64,000 bases of DNA, taken from Atherinomorus stipes (taxonomy: Eukaryota; Chordata; Actinopteri; Atheriniformes; Atherinidae). The notes beneath the pieces are model-generated. The model saw only the letters and a list, made by a program, of their open reading frames with translations. It made no database searches and was not told the origin of the DNA. The position numbers and the translations under genes were made by a program. Positions 24,396 to 36,971 of the stretch are shown here, one piece after another (position 1 is the first letter of the stretch; every line of letters starts with the position of its first letter). The DNA is taken from assembly GCA_023101725.1 (NCBI GenBank), contig JALJCO010001445.1:38501-102500 (forward strand). Direction: 5' to 3'.

Positions 24396-25782
24396 GGCCA
24401 TGATTACACAATAATGCTCCGCTTGGAAAACGTAAAAGTAGGTTTTTGTTTTCTCTGACAACTCTGCGTTTACACTGGCGTTTTGAGGAAAAATTCTGCA
24501 TGGAGACGGGCACGCAAATGTGCTTGGAATGTTATAGGGTTTTTTATGCAAAGCACAGTTTGTGTTAAAAAAATCACTACAAAAACAAAACGGACTTTGT
24601 GCCCAATGAGATGAACATATTGAAATACGACACACCCATGCGCGTACTGATGCACTCTCAGAGCCATAACTATATACATTACGCATGATCATCAAAGCTA
24701 ACGTGACATTACCACTAGACTACCCACTCCCCCTTAATTTCATGTGGTTGCTGTGTTTTCCGACATGCGCTCTGTCAGCGGCACTGATGGAGCACACACT
24801 TGTGAGGACGCACATGTGTGCGTTTGTATAGCACTTTATTTCACTTTATGGCAGTTTTTTTAAATAGTGTCACTGGGTCCTCTTACGCTGGGCTTTGCTC
24901 TTGTGGCCAGAGGACTGTGGTCAGCCTGATGTTTTTGGGGCCCCGCTCAGCGCTTGCCCTGTGTGCATTGTGTGATGAACCTGGTAGGAGCGAGGGTGCT
25001 GATCAGAGTCCAGCTTCTCTGCGAGCTATTTTTCAAAGATGAGCAGCAAGACACTTTTCAGTCTCTCTGTGCACATTGTAGCTCTACTGGTGGATTTAAT
25101 CCTGTTTACAACTGAAAACAGGCTCCACAGAGCAACTGGAACAAGCAGCATTACCAGAATACCGGTAAACAGTTCATGCTGGGAAAAACATCTTTGTCAC
25201 ATGAGTCCAACACTTTGGTAATGGACGGGAACTGATGTCCCCCGTCCACTTTACATGTGATGAGTGACCCAAATAGTCAATTCAGAGGCCTCCAAACCAA
25301 ATCCTCAGTGCCTGCACACACAGTGCGTATAGCTAGCAAAATGCATCTGATGCAGGCAGCAGGGGGGTAGCTGCCTTCTGCCTTTATTACTCCATAAGAG
25401 TCACTCTGAAAAGAATTTTTCAGTTCAACCATCTGTCTGTCAAGGAAAAGGAAACTCTGTTTCATCGCTATTAGCAGTAGTTAGCGCTCCTGCAATGCTT
25501 GCCGGGCGAGTCTGACCTACAGTCAGATCAGTAGGTTCCCAGGGCGCGTCAGCGGCCTCTGTGGGTGGCACCGGAACACACCTGGCTACGCCATTGGTGT
25601 GAAGAGACACTTTTTATAAAATTACAAAACAGACTTCTGCGTTTTAACGATTTACACTTTGGAAGGTGCTTTCATTTTCTTGCGTTTTTGACTCCTCAAA
25701 ACAGCTGCACCATCTAAATGATAGGCACATCTGGAAAAATGTTTTACGTTTTTCACCCTGGAGCATAATAATGTAACAGGGC
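24396..25782. mobile_element. 1.4-kb inverted-repeat DNA element
   Basis: The left end 'GGCCATGATTACACAATAAT', 'GCTCCGCTTGGAAAACGTAA' is the inverse of the right end 'TTTTACGTTTTTCACCCTGG', 'AGCATAATAATGTAACAGGGC' over about 40 bp with a few mismatches and a 3-bp indel. Subterminal 'TGCGTTTACACTGGCGTTTT' at the left is mirrored by 'AAAATTACAAAACAGACTTC', 'TGCGTTTTAACG' at the right. It has no transposase. A target duplication is not evident, so the class is open. Confidence 0.75.
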
Positions 25783-26301
25783 TGAAGAGTGCAGACTGCT
25801 GTCGAATAGGATTGTGATCATGTGTGTGAAGAAGAATGTGAACAGGTGTGTGTTCTTATTTGTTAATATGTGTATATGCATGTATATTCTTGTATTCATG
25901 ATACTATTTTTATTGTTGTTTTTATAATGGAAAGCACTTTGGTGCTGCTTTGGCATGAAAGGTGCCCTATAAAAAAAAAGTTTGATTTGAGAATGGATAA
26001 ATAACTTTCAGTAGGTTTAATATTTTACATAAAAATAATAATTAATTTCAATAAGAAATAATCATTAGGATGTTATGTGTACTCTGACATGTATCATTAT
26101 TCCAGTTATTCCTTAATTCATTCATCTCTTGGCAATGTCTTTAAGTAACACCTATTTTCGGATTTTGCCTCTCACTGTTTTGAGCGTAGTGGAAGATTAT
26201 TTCAGGACATAGTTAATTCGAACTACAAGGTATTTAGAAGTTTTATTTTCTATTTTTTCCCCCTAATTTTTAATGAGGCTGTTATGGCCGCCTAGTATTA
26301 A

Positions 26302-27463
26302 AGGAGCTGTATCATGCTTTTCAAACGTTTCAAAGTCAAATACAGGCATTTATAAGCTAAATATGTTCCCATCGCTACTATAGAAACTAATTTGGTGTTA
26401 AATATTAGTTTTTCTGTGCGTCTAATTCCAACACGGAAGTAAGATGACTAACTGCACTGAACCATGGAGCTCTTGACCGATTGCAACATGTTTTACGCCC
26501 ATTTCATGACCTCGCACCGGAATAGACACTGATTCTGAAGGGTCACAGAATTGTCCCTAACACCGGCACCGGCAGCACTTACGTGGATGTTATTTGTAAA
26601 CATTGATGGATAATTGGACTCTGATGGACGGGATAAAACAGACCAGCCTGTTATGGAGCTGTATGCGCTCGACCCAGAGTCTGATATGGAGTTTGAAGTA
26701 CACGCAGCACCACAGAAGTACCACAGAGACCCCTGACAAGTAAGTTAATAAGCAAACAAATCATAGGCTAACAGTTAGCATTGAGCTGAGAGATGTGTTT
26801 GACTCACCGGTGCTGTTGTCTGTCCATGCGCGTTTTTATAGTAGGAACTGCGTCAGATTTCAGAAGTAATCCCAGAGAGAAAAAAACACTTTACTGCCCG
26901 AGATTTATGAAGTTGTCAGGAGTGAAGTTCACACACAAAGTTGAGGGTTTTTTTTTCTGCTCCTGAAGTTAAAATCCAACCACTTCTGGCAAGTCGATTC
27001 GTCCAGTACAACAAACAAACTCCCACGGTGAACGCAACCACATTTTTCCCGACTTGCTGTCCTCTACAGCTTAAAAAAAAAAGGAAAAAAAAATCTCCTG
27101 AACTCTGGATCAAACGTCTGTTAGCTGATGGCTGTTTGTCTCTGAAGAAATCTTCCAGCAGGTGTTAGTTTCTTCCTCAGAGAGTGTGTATAGGATTCTC
27201 TTGGAGTTTCTGTTCAACAAAGAGGGCGTCTTGCTACGATGCTGCGCATGCGTGTTTGTCGCTTTGTGATTGGTGCCACGTTCATACAAAACAGGGTGGA
27301 TAGTCAGTCGTTTGCAGGTAGCGCTTGGTTTAAATATTCATATAGATTACTCAAATACGCATGAATGAAGAAAAATAACGATTTAAATCATTTCTTGATG
27401 AGGGAATAACACACTGACATACTTAAAAGCTCTTAAAAGTCCATTTTTCATGATAGGGCTCCT
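26302..27463. mobile_element. TTAA-flanked element, Kolobok-like ends
   Basis: The ends AGGAGCTGTATCATG and CATGATAGGGCTCCT are inverted repeats. TTAA lies on both sides (26298-26301, 27464-27467). TTAA duplications with 5'-AGG termini fit the Kolobok superfamily; piggyBac also uses TTAA but usually starts CCC. The 1.16 kb interior has only frames of up to 75 codons and no recognised transposase. CpG-containing patches lie near 26450-26720 and 27220-27260. Confidence 0.8.
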
Positions 27464-27489
27464 TTAACCTCTTCTGTCTTTCATTTTTG

Positions 27490-28091
27490 CATGTAGATCA
27501 TCCTGTTTCACCCCTCCTGTCCGATTGGCCTGGCTCCACAGAACCATCATCTCCTCCCTCCCTCACCTAACTCATCAGTCCCACCTGGAGCTGCTGGCTG
27601 GCAGCCACAAAAGAGCCCAGCAGAGCTTAGTCAGTGGTAACTGTTTGTCTTTAGTTTGTTTCTTTTGTGGCTTTCTGGTGACTGTTAGTTTGGGCTTTTT
27701 AGTTTGATTTCCAGGTGTTTTGTTGGTTAATGGTTTTGTTGCTAGATCCCTTTTAGTTTGTGTTTTACACTGGTAGTTTGGAGTTGGGATAGCTAGCCCT
27801 TCCTTTGTTATAGTTGGTTATTGGTTACCTTTAGCTTGTTGGTGCTGCTCCTTTCCCTTTGTGGTTCACATAATTTGTAGATTGTTTGTCGGTTTTCCTC
27901 CTTTTTGGTACTTTAGTTTAGGCTTTGTCTTTTTATTTAAGCAGCATCACTAACCCTGTCTCCTTTTCAGGTTTTTTTTTTTTTGTTTAATTATGCCTCC
28001 TGAACAATAAAACATCTGTACTCCAGCTTTTTCCATCTAAAACCAGTGTTTTTGTTCATGTCTCTGATCCCTAGCAGAGTTGGCACGTAAC
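27490..28091 (+). mobile_element. LTR-like block, possible solo LTR
   Basis: A GT/TTG-rich block ends '...CCTGAACAATAAAACATCTG', 'TTTTTGTTCATGTCTCTGA', 'GTTGGCACGTAACA'. It has an AATAAA-type signal near 28003-28010, a TATA-like TTTATTTAAG near 27933, and could be bounded by TG (27504) and CA (28091). That layout resembles teleost Gypsy LTRs. I see no matching flanking duplication and no second copy, so this is tentative. Confidence 0.35.
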
Positions 28092-29711
28092 AGAGGCATA
28101 GCAGGTTAGGAATACACTAAAAGAAAAGATAAAATACATAAATAAGGTAAGGAAAGTAAGTTTATAAAGCACTTAATAGAAGCATTACAGCAGGGTGCAG
28201 GAGATTAGGGAGAAATTAAAGAGAGAGAATAAGATAACTAGGAAAGTACAAACTGGGGAATCTAACTGTGATCCCTGTTTTTCCACCTTTGCTAAATTTA
28301 TCAGAGTGATACGCCACTTATATTTAAAACGTTAGTCATCTGTAGTCATCCAATTGTGATGTTTTATTCCACTTATGTTTGAACATTTCTGTTCCTACTG
28401 GTTTATGGTGGGGCAGAGCTGAGTCAAGGAAAGTACTTCACTTTGCAGAAAGAGGGCAGCAGTACACCCTAAATGACAGCACTTCTTTAGTCCTTTTCTG
28501 ACTGGTTTGACTTAAATTTTGAGCTACCTACAAATCAAATCAATAAGGTTTTGTGTTGATACTGATACAAAAATTAAGCACTGATCTTGGTTTAGAGGGA
28601 AGTGGAAATCAGTGTCTTCTTTTGCCTTCAAAGTTTTGCTTTTTTTAAATCTATTTGGTGGGAGACTGTGTTGATCCTGTTTCCACATTCTTAAAGTTAA
28701 GTCTAAAAGCCCAAGGGGAGCAACTTTTAGTCTGAGAGGTGGAGCAGACTGAGAGTGAAAGTGGATATGAACCAAACCCGCACAGATCCATTATGGGGTC
28801 CTCTTGGACTTGGTTTGCATTTGTGCGTTTGTGTATGTGTTAACTGCCTGCGTGTATAATGTTGGTTAAACTTGTGAATGTGTGTGTTAATGTTTTCAGA
28901 GTAATAGTGCATGTGAGATTGTGTGCGTGTCTTGACTCCCAGTTTGAGCTCCCAGTGTGGGCTTCCTTCTATCCACAGCACTCCTCAGAAAAACCATTGC
29001 TCTGAATGGGATCCATTGACCCAAGCTGAAGCTGAGTGACACCCTGTGGTGCAGTGCCAGCACAAAAATTGTTCATTTGTTTATAAGCTGACAATCACAG
29101 GCAGTCCAACCTTGAGAGGCCTATAGAGACACAGAAAATGTTTTCGTTTTGGAATTCCAGCTGAATTGAAATATGGACTTAAAGTGTAGATGGACGATAT
29201 GACTGCTGGATCATTCCTAACCAACCATTTGTTTTAGCTTTGAGGGCAAACATGGATATGAAGGAAAACTATTTATTCTTCATAAAAAAAAGCTAAATGT
29301 CTTTCAGCTGATGGCTTAAGCATGACTTGTTTATATTCACACATAGGCTTTAATTTCAATGTTTGCAATTCATACCACAAAGATTCTTCTGCAACCAAAC
29401 AGAACTGCTTCACGCAATTTGAAGTCAGGATTAAATTACTCTTTAAAGAACAAATTGCTACTCTTATTGTATTTTCTTTTTGAGTGTCAAAAGCGGCCTA
29501 AAAAAATACAGTGATTGTGGAAGCTTTTCATGCTTTCAGGACTTACATTTCAACTTCAGCTGTTTTGCATTCCACTGAAAACTCTTTTTTGACAAAACTA
29601 AAGTTGTTGCAATGAAAAGACTCATGGGTATGATTCTAATCCTTATTCACATATCGATTATGAACTTTTTTGTTAACAATTGGCTTGAGCAGCAGCATAT
29701 TTTAGATTTTG
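28092..29711. other. No gene recognised
   Basis: Low-complexity A/T sequence and ordinary intergenic sequence. A TG-rich stretch on the plus strand near 28810-28930 gives spurious Thr/His frames on the minus strand. Confidence 0.55.
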
Positions 29712-29715
29712 TTAA

Positions 29716-30238
29716 AGGTTGAATAATGAAACATTTTATATTAAAAGCTACATTCTTAAAAAAAAAAAAACCCACAGGAGGGTTTTTTTTTTTTGAGGGG
29801 GAGAGGGAAAGTAATATTCTTGAAAAATTATATTTAGCCTAAAAATAATTATAAAATAAATTTTTACGGGTTTGATGATGGCATTTTATTTACGTCTATA
29901 AGCCAATACACGCCCTCATTGCGGGTTGCCAAATACTATCTCTGTGTGGCAACAATATGTTGGGCACTGTTAAGCTGGTACAGGGGGAAGCAGTGGAGAC
30001 CACAAGTGAAGCAGCTGATTCAGAGCCCTGGAGATATTATCTGTTTTCTGAGGAGGAGTGACCTGAGAAGAGCAAAACCTGGAGTAAATTTAGGTGAAGA
30101 CTACACTAAATGGACCCACATGAACATTTTCCACGTCATCAAAACACAGAAATGGCGACTTTCCTCCTGGATCGGTAAGCTAACTTGTTTGCTAACATGG
30201 CTAATGTTAGCTGTCAGTTATAAACCTCTGCGTTACTT
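29716..30238 (+). mobile_element. TTAA family K2, copy 1 (right end missing)
   Basis: Left TTAA at 29712-29715, then AGGTTGAATAATGAAACATT. It aligns over about 500 bp with 53085-52570 (minus) and 32575-32950, sharing 'CGTCTATAAGCCAATACA', 'TCTCTGTGTGGC', 'GAGGAGTGACCTG' and 'CTGGAGTAAATTTA'. Homology stops at about 30238, so the right end is deleted. It contains ATGGCGACTTTCCTCCTGGA, TCG and then GTAAGC, also conserved in copy 3 (see findings). The 117-codon frame here is not a host gene. Confidence 0.8.
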
Positions 30239-30657
30239 GACTTCACCTGAGACTGTGGGAGGTGCCCTTTAGATTATAATTGCTGAAGCTAGATGACAGT
30301 CACAGCGTTAATGGACGTTCTTGTTTATGTTTTGTTTTGTCACATAAAAATCATTTTAAAAACATGTTAACAAAGTCAAAACCTTGATTTTTATTGGAGT
30401 CAAATGTTAACTTACATATGTATTTAACTAAACAAATAGATTGTTATCTTTGTTACAGAGCAAAAGAGATGTATGAAATTACACCTGATGCAGAAGGATA
30501 CCATTAATGCAGTTAGGTGTTAGTCTTTATTTTCTATCCTGTTTCTTGCCTGAATAAAATCTTCATGATAAAAAAAAAAAAACTAAGACACTATTTTGAT
30601 TGTGTGTAATTGCCAGTCTAAATTGTAATGATATTTATGTTTTTTAAATCATGTAGG

Positions 30658-30723
30658 TGCTAGTAAAACAAAATAAAACAAAATAAACCAAAAAAAAAAA
30701 ACCAAACAAACAAAAAAAAAAAC
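30658..30723. repeat. A-rich AAACA-type simple repeat
   Basis: Runs of 'AAACAAAATAAAACAAAAT' and A9-A10 tracts separated by CC. Confidence 0.85.
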
Positions 30724-30835
30724 GGTTGAATTAACTAACAAATAATAATTGTGATCATCTAGGATGAAAACATGGAGTTTGATTACTGTATCTATGACAG
30801 ATAAGGATTTCAAGAAGAGTATAACTTTACTTTAA

Positions 30836-31410
30836 AGGAAAAGTTCCAGCTTTTTTTTTCCAGAAGAGTGCCCCTTCTGGGGGTAAGTGAAGTGACACTA
30901 ATGTGCACACGCATGAACTGCTTCCACTGCTTTGGTTTTTAGTTTAACCCACATCACACTCAGTCTGAGCCCAGAGTTAGAGTCATGATGTCTGCTGAGG
31001 TAATGAAGTCATAAATCTGCAAGTTGTTTACGGTTTGATCGTTGAGTAAAATGACGAACTGTAACATGCTAACAGTAACAACAGGCTAACGCTGGCTTGT
31101 AGATCAAATATCCAAATTTAGAGGTTGAGACCACGATTACCTTATAAGATTACTGCATCAACTAAATCTAACAAGTGACTATAGAGTGTATCTCTTCCCC
31201 AGGAAGAGTGGCTGTCATATTGCCACATTTACATGCTAAAAACTTGCAAAATTATGCATCCTTATTTCCGTCATTTATCACATTTACCTTGTTAGAAAGA
31301 AGAACGCCAACTGCAGCTCCGTTTTATTCCCAGAATGGATCGGAGCTCCCTCCAATTAAAAAAAAGAAAGAAAAAAAAAGCTGCTACATTTAAACTTGTG
31401 CAATGCATCT
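30836..31410. repeat. Interspersed repeat family R1, copy 2
   Basis: It matches 6889-7770 from 'AAGTGACACTAATG' to 'CAATGCATCT', but lacks about 370 bp near the right end. It is bounded by TTAA on the right (31411-31414). A candidate left TTAA (30832-30835) is followed by AGGAAAAGTTCC, but the two ends are only weakly inverted. Probably a TTAA-target nonautonomous element. Confidence 0.6.
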
Positions 31411-32570
31411 TTAAGACCATATACTGTATAAAGTATGCACATAATGTACAAGATGAGAGTGTGCATCAAAAAAGAAATAGATTGTAACAAATATTGCTCT
31501 TTTTTATTAGACAACACAAGAAAAAGACTGCTGTTCCATTTCCAACACATCCTACTATTTATATAGTCAGTTCCCACTGGTCAAAGCTTTAAACTACACT
31601 GATAAAATATTAAGAGGATCCCAGGAAGATTTACTGTGTAAATATACTGAGGACTCAGTCAACAGGACGCTAATTGCCATGGGTCTCCGTTAACACTCTG
31701 AGATAACTATTTTAGACTGATGCAGTAATAATAGCCACAGAGAGACCTGCTCTACACTTACTGTCGGCTTATTTATGCAAGGCTGCAGGACGGATCAGAG
31801 CAATAGCAGATAAACAATAACATGCAGTGCTTGTTTCTACAGCAGGAATGGATCTAACCTTGTGTTACTGGATGTACAGTTTGATTGACACTGCACAGCC
31901 TGATAGCAACATGGCTTATACGAATGTCTGGTGTCCTTGTAAAAGTAAAAGTATGAGTAATTAATCTTATTTTGATTATTGTTTGTTTGGAAAATATTCA
32001 ATTATTAGCTTTCAGACTTAACTTGCACTGTTATTTTTCTCAGCCAGCTTGAATTATTGTTTTTTTTTTTTTTCTGTATCTTTGCTTCTCATACATTTGC
32101 TATTAGTTTTCCCGCCTTACAGGAAACAGACGTCCTTGTAGACATCTGCTTTCAATTCCTACAGGTCTGCCTGCGTCCAATCTGGCAACCCTACCTCCAG
32201 TCCAGTGTGGAGTGTTGTTATAAGACCTGTTTTCTTCTTTGATTGTCAATGTCTGTTGATAGGACTTTTTCTATATTGTGATGAATATTGGCACATTGAG
32301 AGAGAAAGACTTTCACAGCAAATATAGTTGCAGATATGAAAGAAAGATCTGACTGAATGTTCTCTTTGATGATCTCCTGCCGTTTGGAGAAACAGTGGTG
32401 ATTATGAGAATTACAGTGGAAATAGTGCTGTCCTCAAGTTAATTCATATATTATTTTAGTGAACCTGCGTTTCTGGATCTGAGTCTGAAATCATATTCAC
32501 AAAATTTAAACAAAAAAAGAAGATGAAATAAAAGGGTAAACTCTCTAAGTTCAAACCAAAAATTGAATAA
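31411..32570. other. No gene recognised
   Basis: Unique-looking AT-rich sequence with a T15 tract near 32059. I see no exon or repeat signature. Confidence 0.55.
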
Positions 32571-32574
32571 TTAA

Positions 32575-33086
32575 AGGTTAAATATGGAACATTTTTATCA
32601 AAAGCTAAATATTTTTTAAATGATATCTCCACAAGGCAGTTGGAGAAGGAGCTGTACAGTATTTCCTTAAAAAAAAAAAAAAAAGATTTAGCCTGAAAAT
32701 AAAAATAAAATAAATTTTAACGGCTTTGACAATGGGGTTATGTTTACATCTACAAGCCAATACAGGCCGCCTTTGTGGGTTGGCAAATAAAATCTCTGTG
32801 TGGCGATAGTATGTTTGGCACAGTTAGGCTGGCAGTGGGAAAAATGGTAGAGTCAGCAAGTCAAGCAGCTGCTTTAGAGCCCCAAAGATATCGTTATCCG
32901 TCTCAGAAGAGGAGTGACCTGCAGAGCAACAACTGGAGTAAATTTATACGCTAAAACGCTAAAGTTTTCTACACAGTTGAAAACAGTCGCTCAGCAACGC
33001 CATTGCTGTTGTGATTTTTTTTCAATGAACTTTATTGTTTTTGTGAACAAGACCAACGCACGTTGTCTGTATTCCATATCCGACCT
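32575..33086 (+). mobile_element. TTAA family K2, copy 2 (complete)
   Basis: TTAA at 32571-32574 and 33087-33090. Ends are AGGTTAAATATGGAAC and GTATTCCATATCCGACCT, inverted with three mismatches. The interior matches copies 1 and 3 ('ACATCTACAAGCCAATACAG', 'GAGGAGTGACCTGC', 'CTGGAGTAAATTTA') until about 32950 and then differs. It is more diverged than copy 3 and noncoding. Confidence 0.85.
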
Positions 33087-33090
33087 TTAA

Positions 33091-36000
33091 AGGGTCTATT
33101 TTTTAATTTTTTTAAGTCGTTTGCAGTTAGTTTTTATGGTGCTCAGTTCGATTTAGACTTCACACCCTTTTAAAGCTATGTTTCTAACAGTAAATGAGCT
33201 GTACCATCTGTCAGCAAAAGCACTCAACGGGAGGCAATTACAGGAGTGACCTGCACCTTTGTTTGTTTGCTCTTTTGTGGAATGACTGAGTGACTTACAC
33301 GCTCTGTTGTTTTTAGAAGTTTTAGGTTGCATGGAAGAGAGGGGAAAATGTCTTTTAGAATCACTTGCTACTTTTAACATGATGTGACTTTAATGTTTTT
33401 GAGCAGTCAGGCTGGCTACAGACACGACTTGGGCGAAGTCTTTATGCCAATCAATACAATCAAATGATGAAAGGTAGCAGTGTTCAGTTTTGCATTTACA
33501 CATAAGGTCAGCAGCAAATGTCTGGGACTGAGTTTGTTTAAGACAGAAGAAAAATAATGCTGCCTGATTAATTATAGTGTCAAAAGTAGGACCAAGTCAT
33601 TTGTCCAGATGTTATTTTCAGATAAGGTGAAGTAAACTACCTTTGCATCATACTTTAAGGTACATCAGTGCTGTTGTTCAGGGACAAACGTGAAATAACC
33701 AACAAGGAAATTACAGTTTAATCTTTACACTTGATGCGGTTGATGGCATCACTTACTGTTATATCTCTTAAATCTTCTTGTCATTTTATTACACGTGCAC
33801 ATCAGCACGTCTAGCACACAGCCCCTCCTAAATCAAAGCACAGACTAACTAGTCAATTAGCTATCGTTTCCTGTTGATATATCAAATCAATTAGCTCTCA
33901 TTTCCTGAACATCTAAAGGATCAGTCCTGGCTCCTGTTTCCTGTTTGTTTCCTCATTTATCAGCAGAGCAGCTGCCTAGTTCGTGGCAGACCACATGCGA
34001 ACATCAAACAACTCCTAATAGCTGCCTTATCAGACATGAACAACACATAAACATGCCATGAACCCTGGATGAGGGCACAAGGGCAGCAGTGTGTTTCTTA
34101 TGTTCTCTTATGCTCCAGTTAGCCATAACACACAATCATTACGCTGTGATAGCAGGATTAAAGCTGACTTTGATCTACTATGACTTTATAAAGCTGGTTA
34201 AAATCTTATTAAGCAGTTGCTTATTTATACATTCAGAAGCAACTCATTTGGACTCTTTTTGGACTCAGCTGATAAAAACTCAAGTCCATTATGAAGGACT
34301 GGTTTCCATGAAGTCCTTACAACAAAGTTCTTTCCTTTCTCTGAGGGTTTTCTGGTGCTAGATCAGTCGTATTTTGTGGATCTGATTGGGCAGCAGTGAA
34401 CAAACAAATGTGAGCAGATATCCAATTTTTTTGAGCGGCTTTAAATATCATGACAAGAGCTCTTACTTTTACCTTCAAGCTCACAGCTGTTTCCGGGTTT
34501 TCCCTCTTTTAGACAAAGTTCGTCATTAATCGCTGCAGCGCGGAAGCTGATCAACTGATTTCAGGTGGTGGAAAAGAGGTGAGTTTATGTCAGCAGCCCT
34601 CCACGGAAGACGTCATCCCTGGAGGAGGAGCAAAACCGCGACCTGAGGAGTGTGTGCTCTTGCGGCCAATTCTGATGTGAACAAAGTGTCCACACTCAAA
34701 AACGAAGCCACTTTCACACTCCTGAGTTTCCAGCACATTTTAACCGAGGTTCTATTCCAATACATGTTTTAACATGAAAATGTGTGATTTCCAGGTGATG
34801 ATTCCAGACTGAAAACTTTGTTGTGAAGTGGAATTTTGCTTGACAATCCCACAGCATTAGGATATGAATTGCAAACGCTACCACCTGGTAATCAATGGTT
34901 GTGCAAATCCGCCCGAATTATAGTTAATGCTCCAAAACTGAGGCTCACCATTAATACTGACCTCTGCAATGACAAATTTACACTCAGTAATTTCATGTTT
35001 TTCTGAGTGAATTTCAGCTTTTTTTGTTTACTTTAAACATTCAGCTTTGTTTTCTTAGTTGGATTGGTTAATGTGTGCAGGTGTAAGAGCTGTTACAGTG
35101 CCTCTATCTCAGAACAAAGCTCACTGCTTTTTGGCCACTTCTGTTTCACTGTACAGTCAATCAAATTAGTGATGAAACAAACTCAGAACCCCCCAAATTA
35201 GTAATAATTCACAAAGGCTCCCAGTGAATTGTGTAGTTTCTAAACCGTCTCTGAAACACTCACTGCAAATCTCTTCTCGCTTAACCTTTTAAAACTTGAA
35301 GTCCTCCACATAAATGGTGCCAAACTGTGTCAAAATGGCCACTTTGGAGACCTCGCCTAAACTGTCCGTTCCAAAGCCTTTCTAATTTAATTTCTGATTC
35401 ACTTTATCACAGTCGGCCTTTGAAGGGATAAAGACTACAGACTGAAGTAGAATTTCTAATACTATTAAAATTGTTTGGTTTTTTTAAAGGCAAGCCTGAA
35501 ACTTTTTTACAGTTATGCTATGTGCCATCTGCATTTATCCTTCACCAGTTACACTTATAACTGGTGAATGTTTGCACATTCAAACAAATTTCATCAGTCT
35601 TCCCTTTACCATGACTCCAAAAGTATTCAGGTAGGTGTTTTGTTTGCAGCAATATACTCATTTTATCATAGGTTTGCAATTTTTGAATACAGTAGAAGCC
35701 TCAAAAATAGGTACTTGACTCAAATATGCCCAAATTATTCTTTGAAAAAATACAACTATATTAATGATTCGTGGTTTTCATTTATTTGAATTATATCCAA
35801 GAATCGGCAATAATATCAAATATGAATCTATTTAATATTTTAATTTTTTGTCATTACTAATACAACCATCTCATGCCATAAATGAAATGTGAAAGGCCTA
35901 AAGCACTATGATGCATGTGGTCTTCATGTGTAGACATTCATTCATTTATTATCATTATTAGCACTACAACCTGTAAGAAATACACAGTCGGACATAAAAG

Positions 36001-36700
36001 TGAAAAAGAGATATTTATATAAAAAAAAAAAAAAGTCATAAGAAATGTCTCATACTGTATGATTTACAACAAAACTACAGTAGTTAAATAAATAAAAGGA
36101 ATGACCTGTAAGTGAAAAAACGCACGCATCAACGTGACAAACAAAGCAGATAATAACACTGATACATAAAGTACATGACAATCATCTGTCCCTTTTAAAA
36201 CTCCCATCTCAGTGAGACACATGATGTGGGCTATGGTGGTTAGTTCCTGATCTCCTTTTCCAAAAATATACTGCATATCTATATATTCATATGAACAACA
36301 ATCCTTTTGATAATTTTCTTTTTTTTTATAACTCTAAAATACATCTCTAATATTTAGAACATTATGTACAATTTCCCCCCACAGAAGGCTTTTATGCAAC
36401 ATTAAGTACATTCCTCTAAAATGGAAGAATAAATTAAGGTCTGAAGAACGCTGCTGTTGGAAGGCAAAGGGGGTGTAAGAGCTGATTGGCTGTTTGTTAC
36501 CTACTCGTTCACACACAACATGCACACACACACACATACTTACATAAAGACACATGGTTCCAGTTGTGCTCATAAAGGTATTTGACATTCAACATCCCTT
36601 AAATGACTTTCTTCTCTTTCACTGTACTTTAGTACGATCTGTAGTTGTTGCAGGCACTGAATGTTGAATACTGAGACCCTGTAATCCATCAGGGAGCTGA
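33091..36700. other. Intergenic stretch, one candidate small exon
   Basis: Mostly unique AT-rich sequence with no repeat I recognise. One 66-bp segment (34513-34578) has good splice signals and an open frame. The part nearest 36.7 kb may belong to an extended 3' UTR of the TRABD2-like gene on the minus strand. Confidence 0.5.
34513..34578 (+). CDS. Candidate internal exon, unknown
   Basis: The 66-bp segment follows a polypyrimidine acceptor 'TTTTCCCTCTTTTAG' and is followed by a consensus donor GAG/GTGAGT. It is open in the 0 phase (22 codons beginning TKFVINRCSAEADQ) and CpG-richer than its surroundings. I recognise no protein and see no partner exons, so it could be a noncoding-RNA exon or chance. 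Confidence 0.2.
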
Positions 36701-36707
36701 CATGTTG

Positions 36708-36713
36708 TTTATT
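36708..36713 (-). promoter_or_regulatory. Candidate poly(A) signal AATAAA of the TRABD2-like gene
   Basis: AATAAA on the minus strand, about 260 bp after the stop codon at 36972. A further minus-strand AATAAA lies near 35943-35948. Which, if either, is used cannot be told from sequence alone. Confidence 0.35.
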
Positions 36714-36971
36714 GTCTCTGAAAAAATACTTTCTTTTTCTGTTGTCACATTTCTTTCCTGTTATGTTCAGTGTGCTCAGTTTTCTTTCAAATCCAACATC
36801 CATGGAGTCAATGATCAGCCAAAAGCTACATATAAAAGCTCATTTTACAACCTCCCTCCATGTTTTTTGCCGCCTCCTACTTGTCATAAGCAGACCACAT
36901 TAATTATTTATCTAAAATGTTTAAGTTTAAACTCAAGAAAGCTGTTTTTTACGGTCCTAACCAATGTCATG

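Noticed and set aside
26302..27463. piggyBac assignment from the TTAA duplication
   Set aside because: piggyBac ends normally begin CCC; these begin AGG, so Kolobok-like is the better guess, still unproven.
27490..28091. full LTR retrotransposon
   Set aside because: No primer-binding site, gag or pol frames, or second LTR are visible nearby; at most a solo LTR.
29919..30272. 117-codon frame
   Set aside because: Lies within the K2 transposable element; the other copies have no corresponding frame.
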